A stretch of DNA of 64,000 nt from QHXW01 sp963752965 (GTDB lineage Bacteria; Acidobacteriota; Terriglobia; Bryobacterales; Bryobacteraceae), in NCBI GenBank assembly GCA_963752965.1, contig CAVWAJ010000010.1:1-64000 (forward strand). The letters are read 5' to 3'. The notes under the pieces were generated by a model, which saw only the letters and a program-made list of their open reading frames with translations, was not told where the DNA came from and searched no databases. This document shows, in pieces, positions 34,536 to 42,739 of the stretch (positions are counted from its first letter, which is position 1; every line of letters begins with the position of its first letter). A program made the position numbers and the translations under genes.

Positions 34536-35195
34536 TCAGCTCTTGTTGCGTAAGCCGAACCGGGCGGCGTCGAATGCGGCGATGCCCGGCAGAACCCGGC
34601 CATCGGGCACCGGTTCAGCGATCGTCGTTCGGATGGGTACGACGCCAGCCCAAATCGGCAGGGCGTAGTCTTCTTCGTCATCGATGGGTGTGCCGGTTCG
34701 CACTTTCGCAGAAACTTCCTCCAACGGGAGCGCCAATACCGTGGTGCTCTTCAACTCCTGCGCGGTTGGCTTTCGTACCTCATCCCACCGCCCAGGGACC
34801 ACGTGATTAGTGAATGAGCGCAAGGCCGTCAGTTTTTCATCCGGATCGGTCACCAACCGTGCCTTGCCTAACACCACGACCGACCGATAGTTCATGGAAT
34901 GATGAAACGCCGAACGCGCGAGTACGAATCCATCCACCAGCGTTACCGTAACGCAGACCTCGATCCCCTCCTCAAGAGTTCGCAGCATGCGGCTGGCGGC
35001 GGACCCGTGGATATATATGTGGTCTCCGACGCGCGCGTACCCGGTGGGAATGACGTAGGGCTGGCCGTCGACGGTAAAACCGACGTGACAGAAATAGCCT
35101 TCGTCTAGAATCGAGTGAACCTGCGTTTTGTCATAAACGGCGCGTTTTGCCAGCCGCTTCACCTGGGTGCGCGGCGTGGGTGTATAGGCATCCAT
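34536..35195 (-). CDS. Pyridoxamine 5'-phosphate oxidase-like FMN-binding split-barrel protein
   Basis: 219 residues from ATG 35195 (MDAYTPTPRTQVKRLAKRAVYD). The pattern ILDEGYFCHVGFTVDGQPYVIPTGYARVGDHIYIHGSAASRML is the FMN-binding fold of the PNPOx-like / Nim-related group, and VDGFVLARSAFHHSMNYRSVVVLGKARLV follows. Family members are cytoplasmic flavoproteins often of uncertain function. ATG 35240 in the same frame is an alternative start but would overlap the upstream deacetylase gene. The gap to that gene is 5 bp, suggesting co-transcription. Confidence 0.85.
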   Translation of the reverse strand: MDAYTPTPRTQVKRLAKRAVYDKTQVHSILDEGYFCHVGFTVDGQPYVIPTGYARVGDHIYIHGSAASRMLRTLEEGIEVCVTVTLVDGFVLARSAFHHSMNYRSVVVLGKARLVTDPDEKLTALRSFTNHVVPGRWDEVRKPTAQELKSTTVLALPLEEVSAKVRTGTPIDDEEDYALPIWAGVVPIRTTIAEPVPDGRVLPGIAAFDAARFGLRNKS

Positions 35196-35200
35196 CTTGT

Positions 35201-36157
35201 CTACTTTATCGCAGCCGGGCGCGGTAGCTCCGTGATCCACTTAGGCACGCGCGCTTGCGCATCGTCATTCACCGGCTTGCCCATGGCGTCTCCCGTGCGT
35301 TCGAGCCACGAGCCTCCCGGCCCGGTGAAAGTATCCGGGCGCGCGTAGGCGGGATCTTTCATGGCTTCTTCCAGCGTGATGAAGCTGTAACCTCGCTTGC
35401 GCATGAGTGCAATCGAGTCGCGCAACGCAACGGAATTCAGTTCGCTGCAATGGATCAGCAGAATCTGCGGCAGTTCGTACCCGTACAGGTCGCGCGAGAT
35501 TCGTTCGGACGCGGCGAATCCGTTGTCCACCTGTTCCAGATACGCCTGCTTGATCTTCTCCGCGATGTCCGGCTTCCCCGCGCGGAGCATGCGGCCGTAG
35601 GCGCCGGCGAACATATAGTCCTTGTAGTCGACCGTAACGGGTGCCACGCGGTAGTGCCGCTGCTCCAGAAAATCGAGGAACTTCTGGTGAATCTCCGCGG
35701 TGGTTCCGGAGTCCAGGAATGGATAGCGAAACCAGACCAACTTCCGGCCCCGCTCTTCGACGAGGGACCGAATGATCACCTCGCCCTTGATCAAGTTGTC
35801 TTCGAATTGCCACAACGGAATCTCATTCATGCTGGGATGCGAATACGTGTGGTTACCGATATCGTAGCCGGCGTCCAGCCATTGCGCCACCACTGCGGCC
35901 CGCCCGTCACGCTGGCCCTGCACGTTGAGCTGGCGTTCATTGATGAATATCGTGGCCGGAACTTTCTCCGCCTGGAGAGACCCCATGAGCCCCGCCGAGA
36001 TCCGCTGGAAATTTCCCAAGTCTTTCAACTCACCAACCACGGGGCCATCGTCAATAGTGATCGCCACGCGGCGCTCGTGAGTCGGCGCTTGAGCACCGAT
36101 GCGCGAGACAGCAACCAGCGCCAACACGGCCAGCTGCAGTGAGATTTGCAAACTCAT
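35201..36157 (-). CDS. Exported polysaccharide deacetylase (NodB-homology)
   Basis: 318 residues with signal peptide (SLQLAVLALVAVSRIGAQA). NodB motifs: ITIDDGP (motif 1, DD), DIGNHTYSHPSMNEI (motif 2, metal-binding HxxxH), and RYPFLDSG (motif 3); LLIHCSELN near the C-terminus provides the motif-5-like His. Metal-dependent N- or O-deacetylation of a polysaccharide or peptidoglycan in the periplasm is expected. ATG 36157 is preferred; an in-frame TTG at 36169 is possible. The glycosidase-like gene stops 2-4 bases before this start, so the two are coupled. Confidence 0.9.
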   Translation of the reverse strand: MSLQISLQLAVLALVAVSRIGAQAPTHERRVAITIDDGPVVGELKDLGNFQRISAGLMGSLQAEKVPATIFINERQLNVQGQRDGRAAVVAQWLDAGYDIGNHTYSHPSMNEIPLWQFEDNLIKGEVIIRSLVEERGRKLVWFRYPFLDSGTTAEIHQKFLDFLEQRHYRVAPVTVDYKDYMFAGAYGRMLRAGKPDIAEKIKQAYLEQVDNGFAASERISRDLYGYELPQILLIHCSELNSVALRDSIALMRKRGYSFITLEEAMKDPAYARPDTFTGPGGSWLERTGDAMGKPVNDDAQARVPKWITELPRPAAIK

Positions 36158-36158
36158 C

Positions 36159-38306
36159 TTAGTCAACAACCTTTCCCCGTAGCACAGTTATCGAGGCTTT
36201 GGGCAGCGTAAACGTTGCTTGTGGCCCTCCTGCAATGGTCATGCCGACTGGCGGCCCGTCCGGGTCCGCGTGACTGTTCGGTCCGTCGTTCTTCCACACG
36301 TATTGCTCGCTGCCGAAAGTCACCAGTCTCACCGGTCCCGAGAAAGACACGCTGCGCTCGCCCTTGGAGTCTTCGAATGCAACGCGTACCGTGTGCTGAT
36401 TGGCTTCGTCGCGATTCACCAGCATCAGCGACCAATTCCCGTCGGGGCGCTGCACCGCATACGAAGTCACCAGCACATTTCCTTCACTGTCCTTGATGCC
36501 GGTCGACGCGGGGAACATGCGATGGACACCCGAGCGATGCGCCGCCCACTCCAGGTTGATCATGTGCGCGGCCCAATAGAAGGCTGTGTAACCATTGATG
36601 TGGTAGTCCCGGTCGGAAACGAAGTTCGACCACGAAGCATTGCCGAGACAGGTGTTCTGGATGCTCTGCGGCTGAATGGGCGAATGGTAGTAGGCATCGC
36701 CTCCGCCCTCGAAAAAGGAACCGATGCTGTCAGCGAGCCACAAACCACCCCAGATCGTGCTCATCGGTCCGGTTAGGCCGGCGGCAACGCTGCTCTCAGT
36801 CACCATCAATGGAACGTCTTTTGGCACACCGTCCTCTCTCCATACTTCGAGTATGTGCTTCATGAGCTGCGGCTCCTGATACAAAGACTTCCACGTGATC
36901 TGGCACGTTTCGAACGGGTAGTGCTCGAAAGACATGAAGGCAAGATCGCCGAGACGCCCGTGCGCTTTCAGGTAATCGACGAATCGCCCCATCCAGGATG
37001 TTCGTCCTTGTCCATCCGGCCACACCCGGATGTCTTTGTTGACGCCCTCAAAGACAGGCCCGCCGAGTTTGAGCTTCGCGTCCACTTTGTGAATGGCCGT
37101 GGCCCATTGCAGATAGAGCGCGCCGTAGTCCTCAGGCAGCGCATGTTTGCCGTCGGGTTCTTCGCCCATCTCGACGTAACTAATCGGGTAGCCGCGTTTC
37201 TCGATGTACGCAATCTGCGCCGCGGCATCGTCCGGCGTGCCGTACAGCATTGTGACCGGAATCATAGCGGGCTGATTATTCGTCAGCCCGCTGGTAAAGA
37301 AAACGTCGAAACCGCTGTGCTGGCCTCCACCACCGGTGTTGGCGTCGGCGGCGGAATGCCACGGGTCAATGGATGACGAACAGTACAAGGGCGCATTGCG
37401 ACCCGTCGTATCTTGTGCCACGTCAGTGAAAGCGCCACTCGCTGCTACACTGCCGGCGTGGATCTCCTGTATCGCGTACCCAACACAGTTGCGAATATCG
37501 CTCGAGCCATGCAAATCGCAGGTGTTCGAGGACTCCGTCATCCAGATGCGCACGAACCGCGTCGAGACTGGAGCTGGGCTCAGCTTCAGCGTTACCGAGC
37601 CCCCCTGGGCGTTCTTCACAGCGCCTGTTGGGAAAGTCTTCCACTCGCCCTGCGGGCCCTCGTCAAAGTCGAGCGCATCTTTCCCCACCCAATACTGCAC
37701 CTCATACGTCACTGCGTAAGGGCTGGCCCACGCGATCTGCACTGCGCTCACCGGCTTCTCGCTTTTCAAATCCACCACCACCCATTGCGGATGCAGCGCG
37801 TCGCTTTCTCCCGTGAACTTACTCGTGAGATAGGGATTGCTTTTCCAATGGTTGAGGTTGGGGCCCTGCACCGGACGGTCGCCACTCGTTGAGAAGCCAC
37901 GGTGCGGCAGCGCGTACGAAAGAATGTAGCGTAGCGGTTCCTTGAGATCAGTACTTCCCGTGAAGTAGCCACTCTTGTTCGCGGCATCGCTCCACGTGCC
38001 GTTCTCCGTCCAATGCCAGGCGGCCATGCGGAGCTCAGTGTTATTGCGGTATGTGATCGGTCCCCAACCAGCGGAAAGGGATTCTTGCACAATGTGCGGC
38101 GTAAAAACCTTGTCGATGTCCCTCCGCGATAGGGCGTCGAGGGAACTCCCGAGCGCGTGATCGGGGTCGAACGAGTTAATGACGTGGGTCGTGTCGACGT
38201 GGACGGTTGCGACTGCCTCTTGCGCCGGGCCAGTAGCGCCGGGCGAAAGGAGCGAAGCCAGTGCGGCGATCGTGGCCGCTGACAAAACAGTGCGTCGTGT
38301 GATCAA
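36159..38306 (-). CDS. Exported glycosidase-like protein with discoidin (F5/8 C) domain, paralog A
   Basis: 715 residues from TTG 38306 (MITRRTVLSAATIAALASLL), with a twin-arginine-like export signal. An F5/8 type C (discoidin-like) region lies at about 150-290 (HPQWVVVDLKSEKPVSAVQIAW, RFVRIWMTESSNTC). The rest resembles a clan GH-A glycosidase barrel: EMGEEPDG (acid/base Glu) and PLMVTESS (nucleophile Glu), plus a C-terminal beta-sandwich ending ASITVLRGKVVD. It shares length and much of its sequence with the divergent gene at 38439-40586. Likely acts on extracellular polysaccharide; the adjacent deacetylase supports this. Exact GH family not assigned. Confidence 0.82.
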   Translation of the reverse strand: MITRRTVLSAATIAALASLLSPGATGPAQEAVATVHVDTTHVINSFDPDHALGSSLDALSRRDIDKVFTPHIVQESLSAGWGPITYRNNTELRMAAWHWTENGTWSDAANKSGYFTGSTDLKEPLRYILSYALPHRGFSTSGDRPVQGPNLNHWKSNPYLTSKFTGESDALHPQWVVVDLKSEKPVSAVQIAWASPYAVTYEVQYWVGKDALDFDEGPQGEWKTFPTGAVKNAQGGSVTLKLSPAPVSTRFVRIWMTESSNTCDLHGSSDIRNCVGYAIQEIHAGSVAASGAFTDVAQDTTGRNAPLYCSSSIDPWHSAADANTGGGGQHSGFDVFFTSGLTNNQPAMIPVTMLYGTPDDAAAQIAYIEKRGYPISYVEMGEEPDGKHALPEDYGALYLQWATAIHKVDAKLKLGGPVFEGVNKDIRVWPDGQGRTSWMGRFVDYLKAHGRLGDLAFMSFEHYPFETCQITWKSLYQEPQLMKHILEVWREDGVPKDVPLMVTESSVAAGLTGPMSTIWGGLWLADSIGSFFEGGGDAYYHSPIQPQSIQNTCLGNASWSNFVSDRDYHINGYTAFYWAAHMINLEWAAHRSGVHRMFPASTGIKDSEGNVLVTSYAVQRPDGNWSLMLVNRDEANQHTVRVAFEDSKGERSVSFSGPVRLVTFGSEQYVWKNDGPNSHADPDGPPVGMTIAGGPQATFTLPKASITVLRGKVVD

Positions 38307-38438
38307 CGAGAATTGCTCCCGGCGCGAATTATATCGCGATCGCTGCTAGGCGAACCGGCTCGCGCTTGCGGAACCGTTCGTTGATATGCTGTTCGTGGCA
38401 CGCGACGTTCAGCGTGAACAATCAGGGAGGTAATAGGT

Positions 38439-40586
38439 TTGTCTCGTCGAAAAAAGTGCATTTCTAAATTCTGTCTTGGTATCAGCGCGTTGCTTTGGAT
38501 TTGCAGCACAGTCATGGCGCAGAAGATTATTGTCGACACCACACCATCGCACGCCGTCAACTCATTCAGTCCTTTCCGGGCGCTCGGTGCCGCGGTGGAC
38601 CGTCTCGGAACGGGCACTCCGGACAAGTTATTGACCGATCCTATTCTCAAAGAAGTTCTCGGCGCGGGATGGCAATCCGTAACCTATCGCCAGAACACCG
38701 AGCTTCACGTTGAAGGCTGGCACTGGAACTCGCACGGCGTCTGGAGCAATCCGGAAAAGCAGGAGGGCTATTTCACGGGCAGCGCCGAGCCCGTCGATAT
38801 GATCCGCCATTCGTGGGCGTACCCGCTGCCCCACCGTGGGTTCAGCCGAGGGGACGGAGAGGGCTGGTCCCGGCTGACCGATGGCGATCTTAAAACATAC
38901 TGGAAGAGCAATCCATACCTCACCGAGTCCTTCACCGGCGAAAGCGACTCGCTGCACCCGCAATGGGTGATGATCGATCTCGGCAGCAAGATCGATATCA
39001 ACGCTATCCGCATCGCCTGGGCTAACCCTTACGCGCGCCGCTACGTGGTCCAGTTCTGGACCGGTGAGGCGGAGCCTTTTTATGACGGTACGACTAAAGG
39101 GACCTGGCAGGCGTTTCCGTGGGGCGTCGTCACGGAGGGCAAGGGCGGCACCGTCACCCAGAAGCTGGTTTCCTGGAAGATCCCTGTTCGCTACCTCCGC
39201 ATCTGGATGACGGAATCTTCCAACACGTGCGACACCCACGGCGAGGCCGACAAGCGCAACTGCGTGGGCTACGCGATCAACGAACTTTATATCGGAACTC
39301 TATCCGCCGGTGGCCAGTTCACCGACGTCGTCGAGCATTCGCCCAATCGTGAGCAGACCGTCACCTGGCCCTCTTCGGTTGACCCTTGGCATGCGGCTTC
39401 CGATCTGTATGAATCGAACGGCGACCAGGTCGGATTCGATTTCTTCTTTACCAGCGGAGTGACGCGCGGCCTGCCCGCCATGGTGCCCATCGCCATGCTG
39501 TATTCCACGCCCGAGGACGCCGCGGCTGAAATCGCGTATCTGTACAAGCGCCACTATCCGATCTCGTGGATCGAAATGGGAGAGGAAGCCGATGGCCAGC
39601 GCATGCTTCCCGAAGACTACGGCGCTCTCTACCTCCAATTCGCCACCGCGATTCACCGCTTGGTGCCCGAAGCAAAGTTAGGCGGCCCGGCTTTCGAGGG
39701 CGTGAATACGGACGTCCAGGTTTGGCCCGACGCCGAGGGGCGTGCCTCCTGGTTGGGCCGGTTCCTCGATTACCTCAAAGCGCATGGCCGGATAAACGAC
39801 TTCACCTTCTTCTCGTTCGAACATTATCCATACGACGCTTGCCACAACCCGTGGAGCGATCTCTACCGGGAGCCGGCACTCGTCGATCACATTCTGCAAG
39901 TCTGGAAAGACGATGGCCTGCCGCCAGACCTGCCGTTTTTCATGACCGAGGGCAACCTGGGTGCGCAGTCTGGCGAGAAGTTCGTCGACATCATGGGTGG
40001 CCTCTGGCTGGCTGATTACGTCGGGTCGATGATGAGCGGTGGTGCCAGCGGAACGTTTTTCTTCCACTATCTGCCGACCACCCTGGACGCTGGCTGTGAC
40101 GGAGGTTCGTTCGGCTTCTTCAACATCGATCAAGATTACCGGATCAAGGATCACTTCTCGCAGTATTATGCCTCGCAAGTGATCTCGAAGGAGTGGGTCC
40201 AACCCGTCGATGCGACTCACCGCCTGTTTAAGGTTTCGAGCGATGTGAGCGATGCATACGGCAACGTATTAGTTACTGCCTATGCCGTCGAACGGCCCGA
40301 CAAACAATGGTCGGTGATGCTGATTAACAAGGATCGAGAGAATGACCACGCAGTGAAGGTCACGTTCGCGGATGCGGCGGCCGGGCGCGATCGCTTCTTC
40401 TTCGGCAAGGTGGATCGTGTCACTTTCGGGGCGGCCCAATACCAGTGGCACCCGGACGGAGCCAACGGCCACGCCGATCCCGACAACCCGCCCTCAAAGT
40501 CTACGATCACCGGCGGTGCGGAAGCCACCTACAACCTTCCAAAGGCGTCCATCGTCGTGTTGCGCGGCACACTCGCGAGCCAGTAG
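38439..40586 (+). CDS. Exported glycosidase-like protein with discoidin (F5/8 C) domain, paralog B
   Basis: 715 residues from TTG 38439 with GGGAGG about 9 bases upstream. The signal is Sec-like (FCLGISALLWICSTVMAQ), unlike the Tat-like signal of paralog A. Domain order is the same: NTELHVEGWHW N-terminal region, discoidin-like domain (HPQWVMIDLGSKIDINAIRIAW, YLRIWMTESSNTCDTHGE), barrel with EMGEEADG and PFFMTEGN, and C-terminal sandwich (PKASIVVLRGTLAS). Putative catalytic Glu residues are retained in both copies. The pair diverges from a 132-bp intergenic region and looks like an old inverted duplication. Confidence 0.82.
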   Translation: MSRRKKCISKFCLGISALLWICSTVMAQKIIVDTTPSHAVNSFSPFRALGAAVDRLGTGTPDKLLTDPILKEVLGAGWQSVTYRQNTELHVEGWHWNSHGVWSNPEKQEGYFTGSAEPVDMIRHSWAYPLPHRGFSRGDGEGWSRLTDGDLKTYWKSNPYLTESFTGESDSLHPQWVMIDLGSKIDINAIRIAWANPYARRYVVQFWTGEAEPFYDGTTKGTWQAFPWGVVTEGKGGTVTQKLVSWKIPVRYLRIWMTESSNTCDTHGEADKRNCVGYAINELYIGTLSAGGQFTDVVEHSPNREQTVTWPSSVDPWHAASDLYESNGDQVGFDFFFTSGVTRGLPAMVPIAMLYSTPEDAAAEIAYLYKRHYPISWIEMGEEADGQRMLPEDYGALYLQFATAIHRLVPEAKLGGPAFEGVNTDVQVWPDAEGRASWLGRFLDYLKAHGRINDFTFFSFEHYPYDACHNPWSDLYREPALVDHILQVWKDDGLPPDLPFFMTEGNLGAQSGEKFVDIMGGLWLADYVGSMMSGGASGTFFFHYLPTTLDAGCDGGSFGFFNIDQDYRIKDHFSQYYASQVISKEWVQPVDATHRLFKVSSDVSDAYGNVLVTAYAVERPDKQWSVMLINKDRENDHAVKVTFADAAAGRDRFFFGKVDRVTFGAAQYQWHPDGANGHADPDNPPSKSTITGGAEATYNLPKASIVVLRGTLASQ

Positions 40587-40593
40587 CGGCCTA

Positions 40594-41010
40594 TCAGCCT
40601 GGTTGCATGGCGTTTCGGGCTAGTTTGGCGATCGACGCGTTGCGCAACACCTTCGCCATCGCCTCTTGAGCCTCGCTCCAAACCAGGTACGCCGGGCACC
40701 ACGATTTCTGGCTGCAACTTGCGTGCTCGCCGAGGCATACGTTGAGTTGGAGGGTGCCCTCAATCGTCTCAACAACATCCAATAGAGAAACGGTTTCCGG
40801 GGCGACCGCCAGTTCAAATCCGCCGCCTGCACCACGATGCGAATGGATCAGGCGTCTACGGCAGAGCATCTGTAAGACTTTGGAGAGGAAGTGGTCTGGC
40901 ACCTCAATCGCCCGAGCCATTTCCGGCAAACTCGCCCGTGCCCCTGCCGGCAAACTTGCCAGGTGGATCATCACCCGAACTCCATAGTCAGCGGCCCGTG
41001 TCAGTTGCAT
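40594..41010 (-). CDS. Rrf2-family transcriptional regulator with Fe-S-type cysteine motif
   Basis: 138 residues: winged-helix Rrf2 domain beginning MQLTRAADYGVRVMIHLASLP with HTH EMARAIEVPDHFLSKVLQML and wing HRGAGGGFELA. Three cysteines in CLGEHASCSQKSWC (C-x6-C-x5-C) match the cluster-binding motif of NsrR/IscR-like proteins, so NO, iron or redox sensing is likely. The start is ATG 41010. The 12-mer CTTAAGTTAGCT ends one base before the start codon (41012-41023) and may be an autoregulatory operator; no clear Shine-Dalgarno sequence is visible. Confidence 0.92.
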   Translation of the reverse strand: MQLTRAADYGVRVMIHLASLPAGARASLPEMARAIEVPDHFLSKVLQMLCRRRLIHSHRGAGGGFELAVAPETVSLLDVVETIEGTLQLNVCLGEHASCSQKSWCPAYLVWSEAQEAMAKVLRNASIAKLARNAMQPG

Positions 41011-41011
41011 C

Positions 41012-41023
41012 AGCTAACTTAAG
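41012..41023 (-). promoter_or_regulatory. Candidate Rrf2 operator at rrf2 start
   Basis: On the minus strand the 12-mer CTTAAGTTAGCT lies directly before ATG 41010. The same 12-mer occurs at 42486-42497 in the promoter region of the Oar operon, in the same orientation relative to the downstream gene, and a one-mismatch version (CTTAACTTAGC) lies at 34064-34074 before a TonB receptor gene. Confidence 0.4.
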
Positions 41024-41076
41024 GACAATTTAGAGGCTTTTTCTCTGCATTTCGAGTGCCATGCAAGGCAAAAGAC

Positions 41077-41532
41077 TTAGCGGATGCTGCCGCAGAACTC
41101 GGCCAATTTGGATTCCGTGGCCTTTACTCGCCCGGCAACCAGTTCCAGGACAGCGCTATAGAGCTCCAGGCCGAATTCCGGACTCTTCCGGCAGGCAGCA
41201 AAAAGCGGCAAGGCATCCCAGCAGATGACCCTGGAGGCTTCCCGCGCCCGTACCTGGAACAAGCTGTCATGGTGGTCCAGAAATGAGGACCAGCCAAATG
41301 CGTCACCCGGCCCTAGAACCTGCACGCAAAATGTATAGACAGGGGTACGGACCTCGACACAAACGCTCCCGGAAACTACTAAATAGAAATGGGTTGCCTT
41401 CTGCCCCGCCTGTAGAATGAGCTGATCTTCCTCAAACCGGACCTTGCGGCCCAAGGCACCCAGCTTCTCGATATGAGGCGTCGAAAGGCGAGCGGCGAAC
41501 CGGCTTCTTTTCAAGATGCGTTCGAGCGCCAT
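41077..41532 (-). CDS. Stand-alone cyclic-nucleotide-binding-domain protein (no HTH)
   Basis: 151 residues. A Crp-like beta-roll spans residues about 10-125 (FEEDQLILQAGQKATHFYLVVSGSVCVEV ... VLGPGDAFGWSSFL), followed by a helix (GLELYSAVLELVAGRVKATESKLAEF). The DNA-binding winged helix of Crp/Fnr proteins is absent; the protein ends where the hinge would begin. It is therefore a sensor or partner protein rather than a complete regulator. It is encoded between an OmpR-type regulator and the Rrf2 gene on the same strand. Ligand unknown; the phosphate-binding cassette is not canonical for cAMP. Confidence 0.82.
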   Translation of the reverse strand: MALERILKRSRFAARLSTPHIEKLGALGRKVRFEEDQLILQAGQKATHFYLVVSGSVCVEVRTPVYTFCVQVLGPGDAFGWSSFLDHHDSLFQVRAREASRVICWDALPLFAACRKSPEFGLELYSAVLELVAGRVKATESKLAEFCGSIR

Positions 41533-41623
41533 ATCCCCCAGTTCGGGCTAAATTCCCCACTCGGCCGCCCTTGCAAGGCCGCTTTCTCAGTGATTCTGAA
41601 CGTATTAGCAATCAACCTGCCAA

Positions 41624-42316
41624 TTAGGGATTGCCGGTTAGATCCGGCTCACAGCAGAGCTGATAACCGGTACCTCTCACGCTCAATATCAGTCCGCGCT
41701 CTTTGCCTATTTTGCGGCGAATGCGGCTGACGTGCGTGTCCACCGACCGGTCGAATGGAGAAGCCGGACGCTTGTACAAATACAGGCTTAAATCATCACG
41801 GGAAACCACGCGGCCGCTGGATCGAACCAGGCATTCGAGAATGTCGTACTCCATCGCAGTCAGTGCAAGCTGCCGGCCCCGAAAATAAGCATTCCGCGTG
41901 CCTGGCCACAACGTTAGCTCACCGACGTGCAGGGCTTCTGGGGTCCTGGCAGACGAGGGCGCGGCCCGGCGCAATATGGCGAGCACGCGCGCCAGCAGTT
42001 CTTCCGGATAGAAGGGTTTCGGCACATAATCATCGGCGCCCAGGTTGAAGGCCAGCACGCGGTCGCGCCAGTCAGTCTTGGCGCTGAGAATCAGAACCGG
42101 CACTTGGGAGCAGTGACGAATTTGTCGCAGGACGTCAAACCCATTCGAGCCTGGAAGCACGACCTCCAGAATCAGCAGATCGTAGGGCTCGCTTTTTGTT
42201 CGTGCGACGGCGCGCTCCCCGTCCGCCTCCAGCTCCACGGAAAAGCCTGATGCTTGGAAGAGATTGCAGAGCATGGAACCAAGTTCCACGTCGTTGTCCA
42301 CCAACAGGAGCCTCAC
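41624..42316 (-). CDS. OmpR/PhoB-family response regulator with Asp-to-Glu phospho-acceptor
   Basis: 230 residues from GTG 42316. Receiver domain 1-115, Trans_reg_C winged helix about 130-225 (LTAMEYDILECLVRSSGRVVSRDDL, RSVDTHVSRIRRKIG, VRGTGYQL). At the phospho-acceptor position the motif reads LLILEVVLPG, with Glu51 (codon at 42164-42166) in place of Asp. The acidic pocket is VDND, so its second Asp is Asn8. The Lys of VPKPF and the Ser of LSAKTD are kept. It may thus act without phosphorylation. No cognate kinase is adjacent. An in-frame extension to 42754 has no ATG-supported homology and is not used. Confidence 0.9.
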   Translation of the reverse strand: MRLLLVDNDVELGSMLCNLFQASGFSVELEADGERAVARTKSEPYDLLILEVVLPGSNGFDVLRQIRHCSQVPVLILSAKTDWRDRVLAFNLGADDYVPKPFYPEELLARVLAILRRAAPSSARTPEALHVGELTLWPGTRNAYFRGRQLALTAMEYDILECLVRSSGRVVSRDDLSLYLYKRPASPFDRSVDTHVSRIRRKIGKERGLILSVRGTGYQLCCEPDLTGNP

Positions 42317-42739
42317 CGCCGAACCGCCACCTATCCGAATTTTACGCGAATCATCAGGGCGTCGCCCACTCTTGCTGGATGGGAACGGAGTACGCGGACG
42401 GGGGAACTGCTTGCGTGGCGGGTGCCGGGGTCTGTTTTCCTCCCCGTTCTTCGGTATACTACCAGAGTTCGGGCGTATTCGATCTCTTAAGTTAGCTACG
42501 GGCGAACCAGTCCCCACGGCAATCCGGAAGTGCTGCGTCGGAGAATTGTGAAGTTTTGTGAAGGTGCGTACCGCGCAAGGGGCGGGCATCCGTCGATTGA
42601 CCTCAGTACAAAAGCACAGGGATAAATACGCAAGGAAAAATTGGCCGCATGCGGTGCGACTGCAACGCCGGAGTGCCTTTGATTCGCCTTGGCTGTCAAG
42701 TGGCCAGGGAGGAGCCAGCAATTTGGGGGTCGATGTTAA
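42317..42739. promoter_or_regulatory. Divergent regulatory region between response regulator and Oar operon
   Basis: This 423-bp non-coding stretch holds three signals: the 12-mer CTTAAGTTAGCT (42486-42497), the direct repeat TTGTGAAG at 42546-42553 and again at 42556-42563 (10-bp period, the layout bound by OmpR-family dimers), and a sigma70-like promoter TTGACC (42597-42602) with GATAAA (42621-42626) after 18 bp. The promoter points to the Oar gene at 42740. No small coding gene is convincing here. Confidence 0.55.
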
